Shown here piece by piece: positions 1 through 8,449 of a stretch of 64,000 bases of DNA. The DNA comes from Histomonas meleagridis. Lineage: Eukaryota > Parabasalia > Tritrichomonadida > Dientamoebidae. The stretch spans positions 2,046,001-2,110,000 of the forward strand of contig WSYJ01000060.1 in the NCBI GenBank assembly GCA_020186115.1, in the 5' to 3' direction. Below the pieces are notes generated by a model that did not search any database, was not told where the DNA came from, and saw nothing but the letters and a program-made list of their open reading frames with translations. Made by a program: the position numbers and the translations under genes. Numbering within the stretch: the stretch's first letter is position 1; each line of letters opens with the position of its first letter.

Positions 1-2
1 CA

Positions 3-2255
3 TCAGCGATTTATCGTGTGTCTTTATTTAAAGACACAACATTAATTCAAGAAACTTCAACTATATTTTCATCACATCCAATCAGTGTGATGACACAAAT
101 TTCACAACATCAATGGATTGCGACAGATACTGGAGGTAATTTATTAATAATTAATTGTAATATTTCAGGACCAATTACATTATCAAGAATTGGATCTGTT
201 AATTCAGCTATTAAAATAATTCCTTTAAATTCTCCAATTGTTTTTATTGCATCAAAATTTGGCAAAAATTTCTTTGTAAACCTTTCAAATTTGGGTATAA
301 TTGAAAGCACGCAAAACTCAAGTAAAGTTAACAAAATATATCGTGTTAATGAAGATGAATTAATTGGAATTACTGAAAATTCTGCACATACAATAAGAGA
401 AGCATTAAAACTAAAATTGGTTGCATCGACAAAAATACCATTATTAGAAAATGCATATTTTTATGATGAATATATACTGATTGCACATGGAGAACAAATC
501 TCATTAATTCAATATACAGGAAATGGATTTATTGAAATTAGTAATGAATTCTTTATAATTAATGAGCCAACAATATGTTTTGGAATGCCACAACCTTCTT
601 TGTATATACAAGTTACACATTCATCTGTCAATAATTCTAATGAACAAATGCTTCAATTCGAAAATATTACAAGTGCTTCAATCTCTGATGAAATTATTGG
701 AATTATTTCATCAACACCAAATTATTGCAAAGTTGTTATTCTTAATTTAAACTTAGAAATAGTTTGTGAAGTAGATCTTGATTCATTTGCCGAAGCAATT
801 GCTGTAAGTGATCAATATTTCGCTATTACTTCATGGGCAAATGATTCGATATGCATTTACTCGATTGAAACCGGCAAAATATATAGAAAAATTGAATCGA
901 AAATAGCGGTTTCATTGATGTTTACAGACGACGGTTTGATAGCCCTTGAGTCAAGAGATCGGTGTTGTGTTTTCTCATTAACAAATGAATCATTAGATAA
1001 AACATTTTATTGTGAAGGGTTACACAATTCCATAATTAAGATCTCTAATACAGAATTTATATTAACAGGTGATAAACCAGTTTTATTACAAAACATGAAA
1101 ATTAAAGGAATTGAATTTAATGGAATTACAAATGGATCGTATATTGACCACAAATTTTTATTAGTTTTTAATGATATATTGTATCTCTGTGAAGAGAATG
1201 GATTTTCGATATCAATAATCGAAAGTAAAATCAACACTAACATTAAATGTTTAACTCAAATCCCCGAAACAAATGATTTTCTAATTGTTACACAAAATGG
1301 ATCTGATACATTTATATCATATGTTGAACATCCATTATCCAATCAAAAGCAAATTGGGAAATTATCGGATGTGAATCATATTGTTAATATTCTCTCAATG
1401 AAATGTGGGACATTAACAATTGTAATTATAATGTTTCATAAGCAAGTATTAATATATGAATTATGTGAACAAATATTACATTTCCATAACAATTTAACAT
1501 TAGAGAAAGAACCATTTCATATTTGTACATTCCAAAATTATATATTAATCGGATTTATTGATGAAATTCGACTTTATGAACTTGAAATCATTTCATTATC
1601 TAACATCGAATTAAAAGAAATATCAAAAATTTATACACAAGGATCAACTTCAAGTATCACTGTTAATGATACATTAATAATTGTTGGCGATGAATTACAA
1701 TCGATAGTTATTTATCGATATAATAAAAATAAACAAAAACTTTATGAAATCGCACGTAATAACAATGATTATGGAATTGTCGCGTGTAAAATATTCGGAA
1801 ATAATATATTCGCTGTCGATTACATTGGTAATGTTTATCAAATGCAAATCGGACAATCGAAAAATTTGGAAAGTGTCGACATTAATGTGTCAGCAACTTA
1901 TAACTTCGGATGTCCAATTAATGAAATCTCGAATTTCGCGAATGGAATTGTATTGGTAACAAATGATTGCAAATACTTCCAAATAGTAAACATCAAAAAA
2001 CAAAATAAAAACTTCGACGTGCTTTACGATGAAATTAATAAAAGAATTGAAACTTTGGGATCATTTAACTCTATAGACTATAGAGCTACAAAAGTGAATA
2101 AGTTTTATACCAACGCAAAGACAATGATAAACTTGGACCTGCTCAAGTTCTTCATGGAATTAACTGACGAAAATAAGTTAAAAATTTGCGGCGCTGTAAA
2201 CATTTCAATTCAGAATGCAAACACACTAATTCAAAATGTGTTAAATATTAAATAA
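3..2255 (+). CDS. DDB1/CPSF-A-like beta-propeller protein, 5' partial
   Basis: The frame is open from the window edge, so the gene begins upstream; the GTG at 18 is not a credible eukaryotic start. The 750 visible residues look like the C-terminal two thirds of the DDB1 / CPSF160 / SF3b130 family. One signature segment (VGDELQSIVIYRY followed by EIARNNNDYG) matches the DDB1 pattern VGDLMRSVLLLAYK...EIARDFN, an upstream TGDKPVLL matches the SDRPTVIY strand, and the extreme C-terminus fits the helical CPSF_A end (NLDLLKFFMEL). DDB1 is the adaptor of CUL4 E3 ligases and acts in DNA damage recognition; CPSF160 and SF3B3 paralogues act in mRNA processing. The closest match I see is DDB1, but which paralogue this is cannot be settled from the fragment. 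The stop is followed by A+T-rich DNA without a clear gene. Confidence 0.72.
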   Translation, partial: SAIYRVSLFKDTTLIQETSTIFSSHPISVMTQISQHQWIATDTGGNLLIINCNISGPITLSRIGSVNSAIKIIPLNSPIVFIASKFGKNFFVNLSNLGIIESTQNSSKVNKIYRVNEDELIGITENSAHTIREALKLKLVASTKIPLLENAYFYDEYILIAHGEQISLIQYTGNGFIEISNEFFIINEPTICFGMPQPSLYIQVTHSSVNNSNEQMLQFENITSASISDEIIGIISSTPNYCKVVILNLNLEIVCEVDLDSFAEAIAVSDQYFAITSWANDSICIYSIETGKIYRKIESKIAVSLMFTDDGLIALESRDRCCVFSLTNESLDKTFYCEGLHNSIIKISNTEFILTGDKPVLLQNMKIKGIEFNGITNGSYIDHKFLLVFNDILYLCEENGFSISIIESKINTNIKCLTQIPETNDFLIVTQNGSDTFISYVEHPLSNQKQIGKLSDVNHIVNILSMKCGTLTIVIIMFHKQVLIYELCEQILHFHNNLTLEKEPFHICTFQNYILIGFIDEIRLYELEIISLSNIELKEISKIYTQGSTSSITVNDTLIIVGDELQSIVIYRYNKNKQKLYEIARNNNDYGIVACKIFGNNIFAVDYIGNVYQMQIGQSKNLESVDINVSATYNFGCPINEISNFANGIVLVTNDCKYFQIVNIKKQNKNFDVLYDEINKRIETLGSFNSIDYRATKVNKFYTNAKTMINLDLLKFFMELTDENKLKICGAVNISIQNANTLIQNVLNIK

Positions 2256-2476
2256 ACTGTTTATATGTTAATGTGTTTCACTTCTGAATAGCTTACACAA
2301 ATCATTATCACCGGTAATAGTGATGATTTCCATTTTTATTCGATAATGATGGTTAGAAAAATGGAAATATGAAATCCAGAAAAATTTATTTAATATGAGA
2401 AATGTTTAGCATTAAAACAACATTGCATGTAGGGATGCGATAGTTGTTATTGGTTTATTCATCGTTTGCATCACAA

Positions 2477-4485
2477 ATGAAAGACTTTAATATGTATTTA
2501 ATGTTTTTGAAAAGTTTAGAAGGAAAATATAAAAATAAAACAAATATCATTCAAGTTTTTGTGAGATTTCTTTTGTTTTTAGAATCACAAGAATCAAGTT
2601 ATCTATTAGAAAAGATGTTTGAAGAAGATTTGATTGACATTAACATATTAATAAAAAAGAAAAATTTATATTTTATCCATTACAATGAAAGTAAACGAGA
2701 TCAAGTTAGAAATTTATGGAAAAAATTGAATATAAATATTTTTATCTCTACCAAAAGAATTTAAAAACAATTCAAAAAATAATAAGAAAAAAATGTAATG
2801 GAAATTATGAAGAGCTATCAAAAAATGATTGGAAACTTCGCAAACAATTAGTTAAAGAAGGAGTTAATCCGAATGAAATTGCGAAAATAATTCGAAAAGA
2901 TGAAATCGAAAAACTTCAAGAAATATCATCACGATATGATTTTGATTTTAATCAAACGATTGAACCATCACTTTATGAAAGATGTTCATTTATTAATAAA
3001 GATAATGTTTCATTAATGATTATGCAGCATTTTTTGGATCAGTTAAATGTTTTAAATATTTACTTATGAATGGTGCAAATGTGGAAAACACAGGTAAATA
3101 TGCAGTTGCAGGTGGAAATGAAGAAATTATTCATTTATGTGAACAAAATCATTCAACATTTGAAGGTGCATATGAAGCAGCAATTGAATTTCATAGAAAT
3201 GATATCTTTAAATATATTTATGAAAATAAATTAGAAGAAATTGATCAAGAATTCAGATATTCTAAAGGCTCTTATTCATCTAAATGTTGTAAAGTAAAAA
3301 AATCATATGTATTAGGAGTTAAATGTATTTTAAGTAGTTCTTATAATCTTTTTTCTTATTTATTAAAAATAAATAAATTGAAGATATCAGATTTTATTCA
3401 CGTGTTATCTATAACAGGTAATTTATTTCTCCTACAAAATGCTGATAAAAACTATAGAATACCAAAAAATTTTTGTATTTTGTGCATAATGTCTGGAAAT
3501 GTTGAGCTTGTTAAATATGTTCTTAAAAGTTTCGATTTAGATATCAATGATAAAGATATATATATTCTATTTTTCTTTTGTTTTTATCAATAATTTAAAG
3601 TTATTTAATAACATTTGATTTTTATTTAAATCGTTTAATACAGCTCTTATTTGTGCATCTAAGTTTGTTTTAATTATTTCATATTTCGTATTAATATTTG
3701 GAAATTATTTAAATTATTTCACTCGGCACTTATGAAAGCTACTAAAAATAATGATGTAAAAATAGCTAAATTACTTCTTAAAGAAAAATGGATTGATATA
3801 AATGGTAAAGACTTTTATCTGTTTTATTTTGGATTTATTTCAATAATTTAATAATTTAAAATAATTTCTAAATTTCGTTTTAAATATTTCTTACAGTGCT
3901 TATGATGGCGTCCATAAAAAATCAAACAAATTTGATGAAATTATTTTCAAAACATGAAAGAATTGAAATTAATGCTAAAGATGATTTTTATTTGTTTTAT
4001 TTATAATTTATTTTGATAATTTATAACTTCAAAATAACATTTGAAAATTATTCAATTTATTTAAAACTGCGCTAATGTTTGCAGCAAATGGCCAAGTAGA
4101 AGCAGTCAAATTACTTCTTGAACAAGAAGGAATTGATGTTAATGCAAGAATATTTATTTATTTTGTTTATTATTTATATTTAATAATTTTTGTTTCAAAA
4201 TTATATTTGGAAATTATTAAGCTTATTTGAAACAGCACTTATGAAAGCATATAAAAATGGTTACACAGAAATCGTTAAATCGCTTCTTGAAAAAAAAAGT
4301 ATTAAAATTAATACTAAAAACACTTTTTAAAATAATTTGATATTTATTTCAATAATTTTTTATAAAAAAATATTATTTGAAATTTATTAGAAGTGTTTGA
4401 AACAGCTCTTTCATATGCATTGAAAAAAGATCATAAAGAAATTGTTGAATTACTATCTAAAAAAAATAAATGTATAATACAATAA
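2477..4485 (+). pseudogene. Decayed ankyrin-repeat protein gene
   Basis: A trichomonad ankyrin-family gene in pieces. The first ATG is at 2477 and a helical N-terminal part runs to 2764. The frame then shifts near 2716-2764 into a second block, and shifts again near 3015-3066 into a block with recognisable ankyrin helices (GGNEEIIHLCEQN, GNVELVKYVLK). After the stop at about 3593 five or six further ankyrin units follow (for example ALMKATKNNDVKIAKLLLK, ALMFAANGQVEAVKLLLEQ, ALSYALKKDHKEIVELL). Each is separated from the next by a roughly 85-95 bp A+T-rich spacer containing stops. The last unit ends at a TAA at 4483-4485. Ankyrin proteins are a huge family in trichomonads, usually of unknown function. 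I see no continuous frame and call it a pseudogene; splicing of the spacers is considered in the findings. Confidence 0.7.
3643..4485 (+). repeat. Periodic ankyrin-unit plus A+T spacer array, ~170 bp period
   Basis: The alanine codon of the TAL/AL ankyrin signature falls at 3643, 3726, 3898, 4069, 4235 and 4405. After a half-length first step (83 bp) the spacing is 172, 171, 166 and 170 bp. Each unit has about 28 ankyrin codons followed by a spacer rich in TTTTAT and AATAATTT. The spacers resemble each other, notably near TGTTTTATTTTGGATTTA at about 3818-3835. Confidence 0.7.
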
Positions 4486-5234
4486 AAATGTGTGGTATTG
4501 ACATTTTCTTTTAGCTTTTGTATAACAGAGTGATCACAACATGCAATTACCCTGGATGATAACAAAAATTTTTGTTAAAAAATTTTTTAAGAAGTTCATG
4601 TTATCATTCGATTGAATTAAATTTGATTAAATTCAAATTTTCTACACAACGATTGAAGTTTTCTGACGATTTTTTTGATCCTCGAATTTTCTTTGTATCA
4701 TCAAAGATAAACATGTGAGCATTTGGTCAGTCCTCTGGTGCCATAATTTTGATAAATTACATAATTGAACGAAATATAATTATAAGTAGTGATGACAATA
4801 TTAAATTTTAGGATCGATATTTATCGAATTTCTAATTCATAACACGAGATTTTCGAGATTCTGTATTTTGCTCTAAAATTAAAAAATTTGTTATCGATAT
4901 TATACACATTAATCATACGATTGATAAGATGTAAATTTTTGATTATTATCTGATTAGAATGCGTGTGTAATTGAGGTTTAATAGTAAGTCAAGTATTGTT
5001 CGATGTTCTATTGCATTTTTCCTTATTGGAGAAATCATTTTTCGGACAAATCACCACAACGATAGAGATGAATACGAAACGATCGTTTCATCTGAAAATT
5101 TGAGATAACTCAGAAATTTGTGTACTATAAAATCTTTTTCAACAAATCGAAGAAGAATTGTCTCAATTTTCTGTAGGATGATGTTGTAATTAAAAAGAAA
5201 AAAATTTCATGATTTGAAGGATTTAATGAGTAGC
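4486..5234. other. Intergenic region, no gene seen
   Basis: About 750 bp of A+T-rich DNA between the ankyrin relic and the 3' end of the beta-thymosin gene. Neither strand has a convincing frame or RNA gene. The left edge is the end of the last ankyrin unit. Confidence 0.5.
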
Positions 5235-5861
5235 TTATTGTTGTCCTTCAAGCTTCTTTTGTTCGGCGATTTCCTCAGCTGTTGGAAGGCGTGGTTCCTT
5301 AGTTTCGACCTTCTTAAGCTCAGGCTTTCCTTCCTTGATAAGATCATAAACAGTACGGTTTTGACCATCTCTTGGGAGATCTTCTGGAAGTCTTTGAACT
5401 CCTTCTTGTTCAGCAAGCTTCTTTTGTTCGGCGATTTCCTCAGCTGTTGGAAGACGGCTGCTTTCCTTTGTTTCGACCTTCTTGAGTTCCTTACCTTCCT
5501 TGATAAGATCGTGGACATTACGGTTTTGGCCATCTCTTGGGAGATCTTCTGGAAGTCTTTGAACTCCTTCTTGTTCAGCAAGCTTCTTTTGTTCGGCAAT
5601 CTCTTCAGCTGTTGGAAGACGGCTGCTTTCCTTTGTTTCGACTTTCTTGAGTTCCTTACCTTCCTTGATAAGATCGTGGACATTACGATTTTGAGCATCC
5701 TTTGGGAGATCTTCTGGAAGTCTTTGAACACCTTCTTGTTCAGCAAGTTTCTTTTGTTCGGCAATCTCTTCAGCTGTTGGAAGGGATGGTTCCTTTGTTT
5801 CGACCTTCTTGAGTTCGACACCCTTTTGGATAAGATCTAATGGGACTTTGTTCTCAGCCAT
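5235..5861 (-). CDS. Four-repeat beta-thymosin/actobindin-like actin-binding protein
   Basis: The protein is almost wholly four tandem copies of a 54-55 residue unit. Each unit has a short helix (DLIKEGKE), the motif LKKVET, and then a LPTAEEIAEQ segment. LKKVET is the actin-contact motif of beta-thymosins (LKKTET in thymosin beta-4), and the following LP..E.I..E..  matches the thymosin C-terminal helix. Multi-repeat relatives include ciboulot, tetrathymosin and the amoeba protein actobindin, which bind actin monomers. The inferred role is control of the G-actin pool in the cytoplasm. I start at the ATG at 5859-5861 because Inr-like motifs TCACTTT (5868-5874) and TCATTTC (5873-5879) lie 7-18 bases upstream, giving an 11-15 nt leader. 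An in-frame ATG at 5882 would lie upstream of those sites and would make a 215-residue protein. The DNA copies are very similar, which suggests recent internal duplication. The function is inferred from the motif. Confidence 0.8.
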   Translation of the reverse strand: MAENKVPLDLIQKGVELKKVETKEPSLPTAEEIAEQKKLAEQEGVQRLPEDLPKDAQNRNVHDLIKEGKELKKVETKESSRLPTAEEIAEQKKLAEQEGVQRLPEDLPRDGQNRNVHDLIKEGKELKKVETKESSRLPTAEEIAEQKKLAEQEGVQRLPEDLPRDGQNRTVYDLIKEGKPELKKVETKEPRLPTAEEIAEQKKLEGQQ

Positions 5862-5867
5862 ATTATT

Positions 5868-5879
5868 AAAGTGAAATGA
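5868..5879 (-). promoter_or_regulatory. Overlapping Inr-like initiator motifs of the beta-thymosin gene
   Basis: On the minus strand TCATTTC and TCACTTT overlap. Both fit the trichomonad initiator TCAYTWY, and the putative +1 A is 11 or 15 nt before the ATG. Trichomonad leaders are known to be this short. The assignment is by consensus only. Confidence 0.5.
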
Positions 5880-5882
5880 CAT

Positions 5883-6301
5883 AACCGCGGCGTATTTAGA
5901 AACTTTTTGTCAAATAAAATTCTGATGATAAACTTCAAATATTGTCCCTTATTGTCCCAACCACTTCACCTCTGTTTTTTATATCTTATAATAAAGAATT
6001 ATATTTATTTTTCGATTTTACTTCGTTGTTTTTTGGTTCCGTAAGGAAAGAATGAGAAAGATATTCATAAATACTTCTTTGGGTTTTTTTCTCGTTCAAA
6101 AAAATGTTTTTTTTACATTTGAATGTATAAACCATTCATTGCATTCAAAAGTGATGTAAAGTTGCACTGTGATTCGTTGTTGAGGTTTATTGGCCGGCTA
6201 TTTAAGTACTCATTTTTGGTTACACCAAAGTAAAAAGTGTCTTTTTTTCCAAAATTCAATTTTTCCGGACTTGCAATTCAAAGGCTTCGTTCGGATAGGA
6301 A
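5883..6301. other. Divergent intergenic region, no gene seen
   Basis: About 420 bp separates the divergent beta-thymosin and Pmp-like genes. It has several T-rich runs (6085-6115). A short open stretch on the plus strand at 6190-6396 overlaps the next gene and shows no family features. Confidence 0.4.
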
Positions 6302-7639
6302 ATGGGTTTCCTTCTAAATACAACAATTTTATCATTATTTCAAAAGAATTCTTTTATAAAATCTCCGAATTTCGTTGTCACTGGATTAAATTGTAGAAAT
6401 TTTTTTCATATATCACACACCAAATTTTACATGTCTTTATCCCCTGCTTACTTCTCTAACAATATCGTAACAAAGCTTAGATTTGATAATTGCGTTTTTT
6501 CAAAGTTCTTAACTTCAGCAATTCATATCCAAAAACTCGATTTTCTTTACGATAAAGTTTTTGAAGTTTCTCAATTTAAACTTAAAAGTAACCCAACTTT
6601 AATTTATGATTGTGTATTCCAAAATTTTAAACTTAATAACAAAGATGGTGCTGCAATAAATTCTGATCAAGAACTTGATTTTTATAATATTCTTTTCACA
6701 AAATGTGTTGCAAGAAACGGTGCAGCTCTTTACACTACCAATAGTTTAAAAGCAAATTACATTTCATTTACACATCTTTCTGCAGAGCAGGCTCCTTCAT
6801 TCTATTCTTACAAGCCGGATAGTGACCAAATTAATATATCAATCATAAACAGTGATTTTCAAGAATTAGAAGCCAAAAATGCAAATGGCATTTTTTATCA
6901 TTCAAGCTCTGGTGTCTTTTCTCTTAATGATTGTAACATTTCTAAGTGTAAATCGGCACAAGACAACGGCGGATTTTATGTAAGTTGCTCAAACTCGACA
7001 TTTGCATATGATCGATTTTCTAATATCAAGTCACAAAACATAAATGGTTGTGGTTTTTTTGAATCATCCAAATCTGTTTCCTTATTTAATTGCATTTTTG
7101 CCAATGTTGATCAGAATGCAATTAATCCAAATTATGGTAATTCATTAACATTTTCTAAAATCAAAAACAGTGTTAAAATTGAACAAACCAATTTCATTAA
7201 CAATATTAAATCTCAAAATTTCGAAATAGTTTCCAACGAAACACCGAAAATTTATATTATAAATTGTTGTTTCAAGTGTAAAAAAGAAAATTCAATTAAA
7301 TTGAATGCATCAGAACTAATTGAAAGCCAAACAACGGTTGAAACGGAATGTCATCAACACAGCAACTTAAATGTTGGATATGGCGAAAAAAGAACTGCAA
7401 CATATAATCCAGTACCAGTTCCTGATGAAGCAAAAGAAACTTTAATTCTAGATCAAAATAAATTGGAAAAACTAGAATTCTTAAATCAGTCAATTCAAAT
7501 TCTGACATATGCAGTTGCAATGTTCGGAGTTTTGGCAACTGTTTTGTTTATATATTACATGTTTTACAGAAATTACTTGGGGAAAAGGATAAAACGTAGA
7601 ACAGATGATGAACAAATACTTGAAAAATTAGATCAATGA
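6302..7639 (+). CDS. Pmp-like beta-helix membrane protein
   Basis: A 445-residue protein resembling the trichomonad Pmp-like family (related to chlamydial polymorphic membrane proteins). The ectodomain is made of irregular turns with repeated FxxC / NxxF motifs and GG[AF]-type elements (NKDGAAINSD, ARNGAALY, QDNGGFYVS), as expected for a right-handed parallel beta-helix. A single hydrophobic segment near residues 398-422 (AVAMFGVLATVLFIYYMFY) is followed by a basic cytoplasmic tail of about 25 residues. The N-terminus is only weakly signal-like and the gene is short for the family, so a longer 5' end may have been lost. The likely place is the plasma membrane, facing outward; adhesion is often proposed for this family but nothing here shows it. 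Confidence 0.68.
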   Translation: MGFLLNTTILSLFQKNSFIKSPNFVVTGLNCRNFFHISHTKFYMSLSPAYFSNNIVTKLRFDNCVFSKFLTSAIHIQKLDFLYDKVFEVSQFKLKSNPTLIYDCVFQNFKLNNKDGAAINSDQELDFYNILFTKCVARNGAALYTTNSLKANYISFTHLSAEQAPSFYSYKPDSDQINISIINSDFQELEAKNANGIFYHSSSGVFSLNDCNISKCKSAQDNGGFYVSCSNSTFAYDRFSNIKSQNINGCGFFESSKSVSLFNCIFANVDQNAINPNYGNSLTFSKIKNSVKIEQTNFINNIKSQNFEIVSNETPKIYIINCCFKCKKENSIKLNASELIESQTTVETECHQHSNLNVGYGEKRTATYNPVPVPDEAKETLILDQNKLEKLEFLNQSIQILTYAVAMFGVLATVLFIYYMFYRNYLGKRIKRRTDDEQILEKLDQ

Positions 7640-7922
7640 AAAAATTTTATTTTGTTCTTTCTTATAGATATATATAATAATAAAGCGTTACATGTTAGTA
7701 TTTTTTAAAATATTTTTAAAATTCAATTTGATTTTAATATGAGCATTTTAATTTAAATCTTTCTTGAAAAATATGAAGTAATGTGTTGATTTTGTTTTTC
7801 TTTTCTTGGTTGGTTAGGCTTAATGCATCGAAATTAGAAGAAATTTTGATTTGCTGATAAAAAAAAGATTTGAATGACATGTGAATTGAAAAATTTGATT
7901 CCCAAATTTAAACGTATATTTT

Positions 7923-8327
7923 ATGCAACAAAATGATGTATCAAAACTGCCACCTGTTAGCAGATGGTCGCGGCCAGGGTTTGTTTCAAGGATAGTTGGA
8001 AATAGAAAACCAGAAACTTTTGTACCATCAGATTATCTTAAAAGTAATCACATTTCATTGAACGTTGGTAACGTAAGACTTCAATTTCAAAATGAAAAGT
8101 GGGTAAACTTGGATGATCCAAAGAAGGAAAATTATTCTGCAAAGCGAAAAGATATTAAAAAATTGGAAATGGAAAATACGCAACTCCAACTTCAATGCGA
8201 AATTCTTCTTCATATGTTAACAATTTCAGAGCTAAAGAAAGCAAAGCACCAAGGAAAGCTTGACCAGCTCAAAAAACAAATTTCAGAATCAATTGATCAA
8301 TATGAATCATCTCAAATTGATGAGTAA
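7923..8327 (+). CDS. CBY: Chibby-family protein
   Basis: A 134-residue protein whose central part follows the Chibby pattern: LNVGNVRLQFQNEKW corresponds to the metazoan LNLAGQSLKFENGQW block. It is followed by a leucine-rich coiled coil (residues ~75-125) with NTQLQLQCEILLHMLT in place of NNLLRLKVDILLDMLS. The length is close to that of human CBY1 (126). Chibby acts at the distal appendages and transition zone of basal bodies in ciliated cells and as a beta-catenin antagonist in animals. In a flagellate the basal-body role is the natural inference. The start ATG lies 8 bp after an AACGTA motif (7910-7915). The downstream importin-like gene starts 120 bp further on the same strand. Confidence 0.8.
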   Translation: MQQNDVSKLPPVSRWSRPGFVSRIVGNRKPETFVPSDYLKSNHISLNVGNVRLQFQNEKWVNLDDPKKENYSAKRKDIKKLEMENTQLQLQCEILLHMLTISELKKAKHQGKLDQLKKQISESIDQYESSQIDE

Positions 8328-8449
8328 CATTATACATGTTTATGACTTATTTCTATTTTAATAAAATATTTTTGTATGTTTTTTTTCCTTCTTGGAGTTC
8401 TGTGTAAGAATTATGTGATAATACTTTTTGACAAAGTCTGTTCGATTTA

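Noticed and set aside
2300-2335. Imperfect inverted repeat AATCATTATCAC / GTGATGATT as a terminator
   Set aside because: The arms do not match fully and hairpin terminators are not used for Pol II genes in eukaryotes.
3590-4480. Ankyrin spacers as ordinary spliceosomal introns
   Set aside because: Only one spacer starts with GT and none shows the trichomonad donor; the ACAG at acceptors can be read as coding Thr-Ala. Kept as a testable idea, not as an annotation.
5207-5821. Long open frames in the other frames of the beta-thymosin gene, on both strands
   Set aside because: They mirror the 162-165 bp repeats. Only the minus-strand frame with LKKVET repeats makes sense, and it has the Inr-like start.
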